A stretch of DNA of 9,748 nt from contig JAHDDN010000189.1 of the NCBI GenBank assembly GCA_020629335.1, positions 1-9,748 of the forward strand, written 5' to 3'. Both the position numbers and the translations under genes were made by a program. A model generated the notes under the pieces. The model was not told the DNA's origin, ran no database searches, and worked only from the letters and a program-made list of their open reading frames with translations. Below, piece after piece: positions 1 to 6,724 of this stretch. Source of the stretch: Chitinophagales bacterium. GTDB taxonomy: Bacteria > Bacteroidota > Bacteroidia > Chitinophagales > UBA2359. Every line of letters starts with the position of its first letter. Position 1 is the first letter of the stretch.

Positions 1-254
1 GGAAACTTACAAAGTGCTGAAATAGATAGTTCATCACAAGCGAAAACTATTTCTTTATAAGGATAATTTTCAGATCTATCAGTTATACAATACTTTTTGT
101 AATAAGTATCAGATTTTGATAGATTTAGATTTTTGGCTGTAATTAAAACTCTTGCTGGATTTCCATTAATTGGCTCTTCAAATTTATAGAGTTTATTATT
201 CAAATTTTCATCAATTTTAATACTGGTATCAATATACCTTTCTGTTGTTGCCAT
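1..254 (-). CDS. Hypothetical protein, N-terminal 84 residues (runs off the left edge)
   Basis: An open frame runs from an ATG at 254-252 to base 1 with no stop, giving 84 codons. The product starts MATTERYIDTSIKID and reads as a soluble, charged polypeptide with no signal peptide or membrane segment. Codon use is AT-rich like the rest of the window. I do not recognise a family. The A/T-rich sequence just before the ATG, with no Shine-Dalgarno, fits a Bacteroidota start. The gene is transcribed away from the rest of the window, and its 5' side faces the long gene-free stretch. The protein is truncated by the window edge, so length and function cannot be judged. A different reading frame open at 385-200 on the same strand is a shadow. 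Confidence 0.6.
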   Translation of the reverse strand, partial: MATTERYIDTSIKIDENLNNKLYKFEEPINGNPARVLITAKNLNLSKSDTYYKKYCITDRSENYPYKEIVFACDELSISALCKF

Positions 255-630
255 AATTTAGATGTTTTGATTGTTATAGAAATAAAATTATTATTCAGCC
301 TGATACATTGCGGCATAAAAATGATTTTATGTTGGCACACCTTCTCCCTTTTCGTAATCAAAAACATTGCTGTTATTGACCACAAAATAGAGCTTCGCCT
401 GACATGAAAACGGCGATTTTCATGCTACAAAGCATTGTTGCTAAATAGTTATTAAAATAAGTTGGGATACACTAAGGGTAATAAAAAGTGAATTGATATC
501 AGTAAGACAATAATACGATATAAATGTTATATGCACAAATTTTTAGTGTTAAAATTTACATAAATAAAATTTAAATATGACATGGCTTTTTATTATATGA
601 TGTGTTTTTATGTTGTATAGTTGCTGACAA
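255..630. other. Gene-free AT-rich stretch with several short perfect palindromes
   Basis: I see no convincing gene here on either strand. The stretch holds perfect small inverted repeats: 314-320 with 325-331 (CATAAAA / TTTTATG, 4-nt loop), 403-410 with 417-424 (CATGAAAA / TTTTCATG, 6-nt loop), 518-523 with 527-532 (ATATAA / TTATAT) and 537-543 with 551-557 (AAATTTT / AAAATTT). None is followed by a clear T-run. The first two may lie in the leader of the minus-strand gene at 254. The last two could be chance in AT-rich DNA. Confidence 0.5.
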
Positions 631-770
631 TGCGGCCCAGATAGCAGCGGTATGTGGCGTCGAGAGGTGGCTTACGGAAACTTAGGCAGACGCAGGCTGG
701 CCCTGCAAGGGCAGACAAGTATGCCTTAGTGTAGTAGCCGCCGAACAGCCGCATAAGAGCGAATAGCTGG
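631..770 (+). repeat. GC-rich structured dispersed repeat, copy L (candidate structured RNA)
   Basis: This is a GC-rich island in AT-rich DNA. It matches the reverse complement of 9604-9743 along its length; positions p and 10374-p correspond, with a local 1-nt shift near 663-678. It folds as one long imperfect hairpin. P1 is 638-640/767-769. P2 is 651-658/748-755 (TATGTGGC/GCCGCATA, one G-U). P3 is 666-671/737-742 (GGTGGC/GCCGCC). P4 is 684-688/722-726 (AGGCA/TGCCT), extended by 681-682/728-729 past a T-T mismatch. P5 is 700-704/708-712 (GCCCT/AGGGC) around a GCA loop. Internal loops 641-650, 756-766, 689-696 and 715-721 are almost unchanged between copies. The wobble pairs indicate the plus strand as the functional one here. 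The element ends about 110 nt before the antitoxin gene. I recognise no known family; attC, REP and MITE features are not evident. Confidence 0.85.
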
Positions 771-813
771 ATAAGCCGCCCTAATAATAAAACACGAATT
801 ACAGAATCAATAA

Positions 814-848
814 ATCATTGCAAATGATGAATGAATTGATTATCTTGC
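814..848 (+). promoter_or_regulatory. Probable promoter with overlapping palindromic operator for the toxin-antitoxin operon
   Basis: A TTG at 818-820 lies 20 nt before TATCTTGC at 841-848, a partial match to the Bacteroidota TTG / TAnnTTTG promoter. A perfect inverted repeat, ATCATT-GCA-AATGAT at 814-828, covers the upstream element. That is the arrangement expected if the antitoxin/toxin complex represses its own promoter. The start codon follows at 879. The match in the second box is incomplete, so this is a proposal. Confidence 0.35.
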
Positions 849-878
849 ATTGTAAGGTGTCACCAAAAATTAAATTCC

Positions 879-1103
879 ATGACAGTTAGAAAGGATATCA
901 AAGAAGAGATTATTAAAAGAATGGATAGTATACCTGATGAAATGCTATTAGAACTATTAGATTTTGTCAAGAACTTAGAAGGGAAATCTAAAAAAGATAG
1001 AATATTATCCTTTTCAGGTATTTGGAAAGATATGGATGATGATTTTTTTGATGATTTGACTAAGAATTTACATGAAAGAAGAAGTAAAGATATAAGAGAA
1101 TAG
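879..1103 (+). CDS. Antitoxin of a VapBC-type toxin-antitoxin pair
   Basis: This 74-residue acidic protein sits directly before a PIN-domain toxin; its stop TAG (1101-1103) abuts the toxin ATG (1104) with no spacer, so translation is probably coupled. The N-terminal half (about 5-35) reads as helices of the kind seen in DUF2281-like antitoxins. The C-terminal part, FSGIWKDMDDDFFDDL at about 45-60 followed by a run rich in R and K, resembles the short tail with which such antitoxins wrap the toxin active site. I see no clear ribbon-helix-helix or AbrB fold in the sequence, so the DNA-binding mode is uncertain. Expected role: neutralise the neighbouring RNase and, with it, repress the operon, possibly through the palindrome at 814-828. 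The function rests mainly on context plus the C-terminal signature. Confidence 0.8.
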   Translation: MTVRKDIKEEIIKRMDSIPDEMLLELLDFVKNLEGKSKKDRILSFSGIWKDMDDDFFDDLTKNLHERRSKDIRE

Positions 1104-1517
1104 ATGGCTACTAAAGAAAGATTACTAGATACTGATATCCTTTCATACTACTTAAAAGGAGATGCTGATGTTGATAAGCACGTAAAGAAATATTTAAAAA
1201 ATTCTCCAGCTTTAGTTATTTCAAGGATTACTCAATATGAAATTTTCAGTGGATTAGAATATAAAAAAGCAAGTAGACAAATAAAAGAGTTTGAGTTATT
1301 TCTATTAGACTGTAAGATTTTAGATTTGTCAGAAGCAGCCGTAAAAATAGCTGCAAAAGAATTTGGAAGATTAAAAAGAACAGGAATTATCATTGGAAAT
1401 TCTGATTTATTAATTGCAGGTATTGCCTTGAGTAATAATATGATACTAGCCACAAATAATGAAAAACACTTCAAGCACATAAAAGGATTACAAATAGAGA
1501 ATTGGAAAAAATCTTAA
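1104..1517 (+). CDS. vapC: PIN-domain ribonuclease toxin, VapC family
   Basis: This is a 137-residue single PIN domain of usual VapC length. The acidic metal-binding residues are visible: D9 in LLDTDILSYYLKG, E46 in TQYEIFSG, and D101 in GNSDLLIAGIAL, followed by the conserved ATNNEKHF block (116-123) and a typical end, KGLQIENW. VapC proteins are Mg-dependent endoribonucleases that cut tRNA or rRNA and stop growth when the antitoxin is lost; which RNA this one cuts cannot be read from the sequence. All expected catalytic positions are present, so the toxin looks intact. It follows the antitoxin without spacer. A short inverted repeat (TTAAGA-AA-TCTTAA, 1514-1527) overlaps the stop codon but lacks a T-run. 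Confidence 0.9.
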   Translation: MATKERLLDTDILSYYLKGDADVDKHVKKYLKNSPALVISRITQYEIFSGLEYKKASRQIKEFELFLLDCKILDLSEAAVKIAAKEFGRLKRTGIIIGNSDLLIAGIALSNNMILATNNEKHFKHIKGLQIENWKKS

Positions 1518-1541
1518 GAAATCTTAAATTTCTATTAATCA

Positions 1542-1572
1542 TTTGTAGATGTTGCACTTATGCTTATCTTAC
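1542..1572 (+). promoter_or_regulatory. Possible promoter of the DUF5916 gene
   Basis: TTTG at 1542-1545 is followed after 19 nt by TATCTTAC at 1565-1572, resembling TTG / TAnnTTTG. It would start transcription about 40 nt before the GTG at 1619. The second box is only a partial match. Confidence 0.3.
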
Positions 1573-1618
1573 CAAGATATATCTCTTTATATACCTTGAA
1601 ATTGAAAATTAAGCAATA

Positions 1619-3817
1619 GTGAGAAAATTATTGACCATTGGATTCTTATGTGTATTTCAGATTCTTGCTGCCCAACCCGCCGTTGAGGAGTTTAAAGAAG
1701 TATTTAGACTGGAAATATCAGAGACAGCTACGCCTATTGTTATTGATGGTAAATTAGATGACAAGGCTTGGGCTAAGGCTAATATTGGTTCAGATTTTTG
1801 GCAAAAGGTACCCTTCTTTGCGGAGGGTGCTGATCCTAAGACAGAAGTGATGTTGACTTATGATGAAGACCATCTTTATGTGGCCGCTAAATGTTTTCAA
1901 AGGGAAGACATTATTATTCAATCTTTGAAACGAGATGAGTATTGGGATAATGATGGGATTGCGATTGTACTTGATCCTCTGAATACAAGAACTAATGGTT
2001 TGCTATTTGGAATCACCGCTGCAGGGCAGCAATGGGATGCTTTACGTTCATCGGAAGATATCAATAGTGACTGGAGTAATAAGTGGTATAGTGAAGTTCA
2101 GGTGGAAGAAGAATATTGGTCCATGGAAATGGCGATCCCATTTAGGATTCTTCGTTTTAGTGCTGATCAAATAGAGTGGGGGATGAATTTTGTGAGAAAT
2201 CATATTAATGAAAATGAATACCACAATTGGACAGCAGTGCCTGAATCATTTTGGCCACCAGATGTGGCTTTTGCAGGAGCGTTGGTATTTGATAAAGCGC
2301 CTACTCCTAAAAAGGGCAATTTCAACTTGATTCCTTATGTAACAGGATCAGTAAATAAGCAAGCAGGAGAAGAGGTGAAAGTTGCAGGTAATGCTGGATT
2401 GGATGCGCGTGTTTCAGTTAGTCCTACCCTTAATCTTGACTTGACTTTTAATCCTGATTTTTCTCAGATAGAAGTAGACGAACTAGTAACTAACCTGACC
2501 AGATTTAATATCTTTCTTCCTGAAAAACGAACTTTCTTCTTGGAAAATGGAGATCTGTTTTCCGATTATGGATATCCGGGAGTACGACCATTTTTTTCCA
2601 GAAAGATAGGATTGGATAGTGAACGACAAGCAGTTCCCATTTTATATGGTGCAAGACTGACGGGAAATATAAACAAAACGATCCGTATGGGAATTGTGAA
2701 TATTCATTCCTTGAATAGTGAGAATTCTTTTGCACAAAACCAAAGCGCAGTAAGTGTCCAAAAAAACTTTGGGCGTTCTTATATCAGAGGCTTATTTTTA
2801 AATAGGCAAGCATTTGATAAAAGTGAGATCGTTAATAATGATTACGGAAGAAATACGAGTCTTGATTTAGGTTATGTTAGTGATAATGGGAAGATAAATG
2901 CTTGGGGAAGCATGCATCATTCTTTTAAGCCAAATGTAAGTGGTAAAACGGGATTCTATACCTATGGAGCGGTATATACAGATCCATTGTGGGAAATCTT
3001 ACTCGCAAGTGCTAATGTGCAAGAAAACTATTATGCGGATATGGGATTTGTTCAAAGAACTGAAAATTATGATGCTGAGAGAGATACGACTATTCGAGTT
3101 GGATTTAATGATAATATAGCGAGTATTACTTATAGGATCAGACCTAAAGAGGGTAAAATAACCAGACACAATATCAATTTGACCAATATTTATTATACCA
3201 ATTCAGACTGGAGTTTTAATGAATTATTGAGTGAGTTAAATTATTCGATTGCCTTTCGAAATACCTCAGAATTTAGAATAGGTATTACTCGCAATCAACT
3301 TGATTTATTATTTCCATATAGCTTTGTGTCAGAAGGGGTAGCACTTCCTGCTGAAAGATATACTTTCGAAAATATATCAGCTTCCTATTCTTCGGACAAA
3401 AGAAAAATGATCAGTTTTGGACTGAGAGGACAGACAGGTGGTTTTTATAATGGAAACTTAAGTCAAGCTAATGGAGATGTCAATTTTCGAATACAACCAT
3501 GGGGTAACTTGAGTTTAGGTTATCAATGGAATAAATTGGACTTTCCTGAGCCTTATGGTAATGAAATAATCACTGCCTTTGTTGGCAAATTGGAAATAGG
3601 ATTTAGTAGAAACTTATTATGGACCAGCCTGTTTCAATATGTAGGTCAAAATGAGTTTATGGGTATTAATTCCAGATTGCAATGGCGGTTTTTACCTATG
3701 TCAGATCTATATTTGGTTTTTGTTGATAATTATGATGTCTTCAATGGCGTTGCTAATACGAGAAATATTCAAACGAATAATCGAGCTTTGGTTCTCAAAT
3801 TGAATTATTGGTATTAG
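1619..3817 (+). CDS. Secreted CBM9-like / DUF5916 outer-membrane protein
   Basis: This 732-residue protein has a signal peptide (KLLTIGFLCVFQILAA, cleavage near 18-19). Residues about 36-225 form a CBM9-like domain: IDGKLDDKAW (42-51), then DEYWDNDGIAIVLDP and a SMEMAIPFRILRF strand. The rest matches the DUF5916 pattern, including NPDFSQIEVD and FLPEKRTFFLENGDLF, and ends in alternating strands with a terminal aromatic (NYWY), as expected of an outer-membrane beta-barrel. Function of the family is not established; uptake or handling of a polysaccharide or peptide at the cell surface is a common guess only. The start must be the GTG at 1619: an in-frame TAA lies at 1610-1612 and only GTG gives the signal peptide. 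No SusC/SusD or glycosidase gene is adjacent. The GNAT gene follows after 54 nt on the same strand. Confidence 0.85.
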   Translation: MRKLLTIGFLCVFQILAAQPAVEEFKEVFRLEISETATPIVIDGKLDDKAWAKANIGSDFWQKVPFFAEGADPKTEVMLTYDEDHLYVAAKCFQREDIIIQSLKRDEYWDNDGIAIVLDPLNTRTNGLLFGITAAGQQWDALRSSEDINSDWSNKWYSEVQVEEEYWSMEMAIPFRILRFSADQIEWGMNFVRNHINENEYHNWTAVPESFWPPDVAFAGALVFDKAPTPKKGNFNLIPYVTGSVNKQAGEEVKVAGNAGLDARVSVSPTLNLDLTFNPDFSQIEVDELVTNLTRFNIFLPEKRTFFLENGDLFSDYGYPGVRPFFSRKIGLDSERQAVPILYGARLTGNINKTIRMGIVNIHSLNSENSFAQNQSAVSVQKNFGRSYIRGLFLNRQAFDKSEIVNNDYGRNTSLDLGYVSDNGKINAWGSMHHSFKPNVSGKTGFYTYGAVYTDPLWEILLASANVQENYYADMGFVQRTENYDAERDTTIRVGFNDNIASITYRIRPKEGKITRHNINLTNIYYTNSDWSFNELLSELNYSIAFRNTSEFRIGITRNQLDLLFPYSFVSEGVALPAERYTFENISASYSSDKRKMISFGLRGQTGGFYNGNLSQANGDVNFRIQPWGNLSLGYQWNKLDFPEPYGNEIITAFVGKLEIGFSRNLLWTSLFQYVGQNEFMGINSRLQWRFLPMSDLYLVFVDNYDVFNGVANTRNIQTNNRALVLKLNYWY

Positions 3818-3871
3818 ACAGTCATTTGAAAAATCAAGATTCTATGTTTACCTTAAGCAAAAATAAAAGCA

Positions 3872-4333
3872 ATGACTGATATCCAGATAAGAAAAGCCAC
3901 TTTTGATGATTTACCCATCTTATATGATTTTGAACAAGGCATTATTCAAGCTGAGCGCCCCTTTGATGAAACACTCAAATCTGGGCACATCAATTATTAT
4001 GATTTGAAAGCAATGATTGATGATAGTGAAACAGATGTCATTGTGGCAGTCTACAAAGAAGAAATTATTGGATCTGCTTACTCTAATATAAGGGAGGCTA
4101 AACCTTATTTGAAGCATGCTTATTACGCCTATTTAGGATTTATGTATGTGAAGCCCGAGTATCGGGGAAAGGGAGTTAATAGAATGATAGTAGAGGAATT
4201 AAAGAAATTGGCCTTGGCAAGAGGTATTCATGAATTGCGTTTGGATGTTTATAGTGATAATCATGCAGCCATTAGAGCTTATGAAAAAGCTGGCTTTGAA
4301 AAGCAGATGGTAAATATGAGGATTGAGATTTAG
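3872..4333 (+). CDS. GNAT-family N-acetyltransferase
   Basis: This 153-residue protein is a single GNAT domain of usual size. Motif A is clear at about 88-110: YLGFMYVKPEYRGKGVNRM, with R98-G99-K100-G101 forming the acetyl-CoA pyrophosphate loop; the position that is often G or A is N103. Motif B follows as LRLDVYSDNHAAIRAYEKAGF (about 122-142), the classic C-terminal GNAT block. Such enzymes move an acetyl group from acetyl-CoA to an amine on a small molecule or protein; the acceptor cannot be told here. It is cytoplasmic, with no signal or membrane segments. It lies 54 nt after the DUF5916 gene and 35 nt before the next gene on the same strand, so it may share a transcript with them. Confidence 0.9.
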   Translation: MTDIQIRKATFDDLPILYDFEQGIIQAERPFDETLKSGHINYYDLKAMIDDSETDVIVAVYKEEIIGSAYSNIREAKPYLKHAYYAYLGFMYVKPEYRGKGVNRMIVEELKKLALARGIHELRLDVYSDNHAAIRAYEKAGFEKQMVNMRIEI

Positions 4334-4352
4334 TAAGTTATTTGTAAATTTA
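4323..4352 (+). promoter_or_regulatory. Possible promoter inside the end of the GNAT gene
   Basis: TTG at 4323-4325 is followed after 19 nt by TAAATTTA at 4345-4352, close to the TTG / TAnnTTTG pattern. It would start transcription just before the ATG at 4369 of the membrane-protein gene, giving that gene and the dehydrogenase a promoter of their own. AT-rich chance matches are possible. Confidence 0.3.
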
Positions 4353-4368
4353 CATCCAAATCACTTTC

Positions 4369-5136
4369 ATGAAAATCAGAACAGAAGAAGATATTGCTGC
4401 CTTAGACGAAAAAATTAAAAAGGACTTAGGGATTGATGTACGCAAATACCGAAACCCAGAAGCAATAGAAGGCTTAGTAGACCTAATTACCTTTCCTAAA
4501 TATGCGCTTAATTGGACGATTAGGCCCGTCATATTATTCTTCGTGTTTTATATCATTGGTTTTTTTGTGATTGATTTGACTCGATTTGAGTGGCTCTTAT
4601 ACGCCTTATTGGGTTTTGTGTTATTTATCATAAGTGGTTGGTTTGGTGGATTACATTATCTGATTTCTAAAATTAGATCTGATGTAGACGGAATTGCTGA
4701 TTATTCTTTTGATGTGATGAAAGCGAGTGTGCAGGATTTGAGCATTGTGAGTAATCAAGTTGGAAATAGTAATTGGACTAGTAATATGGGATTGCTTTTT
4801 AAAGGGGTGATTCATATTGTGAGTATACCTGTATTGACGGATGTTATTGGTAAAAAAGTCCCATTTGTTGGCCGATTTCTCAAGGGGATTGTTAAGCGAT
4901 TTCTCAATGTGTTGTCAGACAATATTGATTTTGATGAAGCTAAATTAAGTGCCGAATTAGAAGCGGAAGTAGACGAAAATAAATACCTTCAAATTTATAC
5001 CAATTCGATCACCACTGCTAATAATGGGACGGATAAAGCGCTATCTTTTGCTGCGAAAGCTGTTCAGCTTCCTTTGAAAATTGGATTTATTATTTCCTTT
5101 CTTTTCTTAGTGCTGTTTATTTATATGATTTGGTGA
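4369..5136 (+). CDS. Membrane protein of unknown function (three predicted segments)
   Basis: I do not recognise a family for this 255-residue protein. The first 45 residues are charged and soluble (KIRTEEDIAALDEKIKKDLG). Two hydrophobic segments follow at about 51-70 (PVILFFVFYIIGFFVI) and 74-98 (WLLYALLGFVLFIISGWFGG). A long hydrophilic middle of about 135 residues contains acidic stretches near 198-212, and a last hydrophobic segment fills 236-254 up to the C-terminal W. There is no signal peptide and no catalytic motif I can name. It starts 35 nt after the GNAT gene and ends 31 nt before the dehydrogenase gene, so co-transcription is likely. The layout would suit a scaffold or small-molecule-related membrane protein, but that is speculation. 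Confidence 0.75.
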   Translation: MKIRTEEDIAALDEKIKKDLGIDVRKYRNPEAIEGLVDLITFPKYALNWTIRPVILFFVFYIIGFFVIDLTRFEWLLYALLGFVLFIISGWFGGLHYLISKIRSDVDGIADYSFDVMKASVQDLSIVSNQVGNSNWTSNMGLLFKGVIHIVSIPVLTDVIGKKVPFVGRFLKGIVKRFLNVLSDNIDFDEAKLSAELEAEVDENKYLQIYTNSITTANNGTDKALSFAAKAVQLPLKIGFIISFLFLVLFIYMIW

Positions 5137-5167
5137 TTTATTTTGAAATTAATCGTACATTAATTGC

Positions 5168-5956
5168 ATGAATTGGAATAATAAAACGGTATGGATTACG
5201 GGAGCTTCTTCTGGGATTGGAGAAGCCCTTACTTATCAATTAGCTGAAAAAGGAGCAAAACTCATCATCTCTTCCCGCAGAAAAGAAGCCTTAGAAAAAG
5301 TAAGAGCACAATGTATCTCACCAGAAAAAGTGATTATACAAACTTTAGATTTAGCGGATGCTAAGAGTATAGATGAGGCTACGCAATCAATATTAGCCAA
5401 GCATCCAATTGATATTTTAGTCAATAATGGAGGGATTAGCCAACGATCCTTAATTACAGATACGGTCATGGAGGTTTATAGAAACTTAATGGAGGTCAAT
5501 TATTTTGGGACGGTTCATTTATCGAAAATTGTTTTAGAGCATTTTATTAAAAATAGGGGAGGGCATTTTGTCAATGTTACCAGCTTGATGGGGAAATTTT
5601 CTTCTCAGTATCGTTCGGGTTATTGTGGAGCCAAACACGCATTGCACGGTTTTTTTGATTGCCTGCGATTAGAGCATGATGCAGATAATGTGAAGGTAAC
5701 GATGGTTTGCCCAGGTTTTGTCAAAACCAATATTTCTTATAACGCTTATACAGGAGATGGTTCTGCTCAAGGGACGATGGATGATATGCAGGCCCAAGGG
5801 TTAAGCTCAGAAGAATGCGCCCTACAAATGATAGCGGCTATCGAAAAAGAAAAGCACGAAGTTTATATTGGCCAGCGAGAAACTTTGGGGGTTTATATGA
5901 AGCGATTTTTCCCTAAGCGATTACATCAAATGATGTTGAAGGAAAAGGTGAAGTAG
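5168..5956 (+). CDS. Short-chain dehydrogenase/reductase (SDR), DHRS7-like
   Basis: This 262-residue protein is a classical SDR. The nucleotide-binding loop TGASSGIG is at 11-18. DL at 61-62 and NNGG at 86-89 (a variant of NNAG) line the cofactor pocket. The catalytic tetrad is complete: N111, S139, Y152 and K156 (YCGAK), and the CPGFVKT loop (181-187) follows. SSRR at 35-38 after strand 2 places basic residues where NADP(H)-preferring SDRs bind the 2'-phosphate, so NADPH is likely. The overall style resembles the DHRS7 branch, whose substrates are lipids, steroids or retinoids in animals; the bacterial substrate cannot be inferred. No membrane segment is present. The gene is 31 nt after the membrane-protein gene and converges with the response-regulator gene, ending 45 nt from it. 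Confidence 0.9.
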   Translation: MNWNNKTVWITGASSGIGEALTYQLAEKGAKLIISSRRKEALEKVRAQCISPEKVIIQTLDLADAKSIDEATQSILAKHPIDILVNNGGISQRSLITDTVMEVYRNLMEVNYFGTVHLSKIVLEHFIKNRGGHFVNVTSLMGKFSSQYRSGYCGAKHALHGFFDCLRLEHDADNVKVTMVCPGFVKTNISYNAYTGDGSAQGTMDDMQAQGLSSEECALQMIAAIEKEKHEVYIGQRETLGVYMKRFFPKRLHQMMLKEKVK

Positions 5957-5985
5957 GTTTTGCGCAAGGGATGCGCCCAAATAAT
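5957..5985. terminator. Weak possible bidirectional terminator between convergent genes
   Basis: The 45-nt gap between the dehydrogenase and response-regulator stop codons holds GCGC at 5962-5965 and 5973-5976 around a 7-nt loop, flanked by TTT on one side and AAA on the other with a CC bulge. It could act in both directions, but the stem is short. Confidence 0.3.
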
Positions 5986-6001
5986 AAATAAACGCAATCG
6001 T

Positions 6002-6724
6002 CTATCTTTTTAGCAATTTATCTTTGATGTGTGTTTTGATGAATTCATCTTTGAAGGAGGCGCCTAATGGAATTTCTTCTTTATTAATCAATATGGTATC
6101 GACATCAATGGAGTCGATATTGTTGACATTAATAATGTAGGACTTACTGACTCTGGCAAAAATGTGTTTAGGCAATTTACTGTAAATCGTTTTGATATTA
6201 AGGGCCGTCATATATTTTTCGCTATCTGTAAATAGCATGACGTAGTCCTTTAGTCCCTTGATCCATTTTACATCTTTATAATAAAGCTTAATGTATTTTC
6301 GATCTGATTTGATGTAAAAATATTCTTCTGTTATTTCAGAAAGTTCGGATTTTATTTTGCTTGTTTCTATGACCTCTTTAGCGCGAGTGACTGCTTGAAA
6401 AAAACGTTCAAAACGAATCGGTTTAACTAAATAATCAAATACTTCCAACTCGAATGCTTCCAAAGCAAATTGGGGATAAGCCGTTGTGAGAATAACGATG
6501 GGTCTTTCCTTAAGTGTTTTCAAAAACTCTAATCCATTGAGTCCAGGCATTTCAATATCTAAAAACATAATATCTACTTCATTATTATTGAGATAGTCAC
6601 TTGCTTTAATGGCATTAGGGAATTGTCCTTTTATTTCTATCCAATCTATTTCCTTTAGATTGAGCTCGATTCCTTTTCTTGCAAAAGGCTCATCATCTAC
6701 TATTATACAGGATATTTTGCTCAT
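6002..6724 (-). CDS. LytTR-family two-component response regulator
   Basis: This 240-residue protein has a receiver domain at about 3-120. The acidic pair is D10-D11, the phosphorylated aspartate D56 (DIMFLDIEMPG), the switch threonine T80 or T81, and the conserved lysine K101 (YLVKPI). A LytTR DNA-binding domain fills about 133-238: FYIKSDRKYIKL, then HIFARVSKSYIINVNNIDSID. Such regulators are phosphorylated by LytS/AlgZ-type kinases and bind short direct-repeat sites near promoters. The start ATG overlaps the stop of the kinase gene by four bases (ATGA, 6724-6721), so the two are translationally coupled and form one pair. Target genes are unknown; the divergent protease gene is a candidate by position only. 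Confidence 0.95.
   Translation of the reverse strand: MSKISCIIVDDEPFARKGIELNLKEIDWIEIKGQFPNAIKASDYLNNNEVDIMFLDIEMPGLNGLEFLKTLKERPIVILTTAYPQFALEAFELEVFDYLVKPIRFERFFQAVTRAKEVIETSKIKSELSEITEEYFYIKSDRKYIKLYYKDVKWIKGLKDYVMLFTDSEKYMTALNIKTIYSKLPKHIFARVSKSYIINVNNIDSIDVDTILINKEEIPLGASFKDEFIKTHIKDKLLKR

Noticed and set aside
200..385. 61-codon minus-strand frame near the left end
   Set aside because: It overlaps the start of the better-supported frame at 254-1, contains a palindrome, and has no protein-like features.
631..770. Integron attC site
   Set aside because: The palindromic form is reminiscent, but I find no GTTRRRY / RYYYAAC core boxes at the ends and there is no integrase or cassette array.
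1232..1480. Minus-strand frame inside the toxin gene (82 codons)
   Set aside because: Shadow of the PIN-domain gene, whose catalytic residues are intact on the plus strand.
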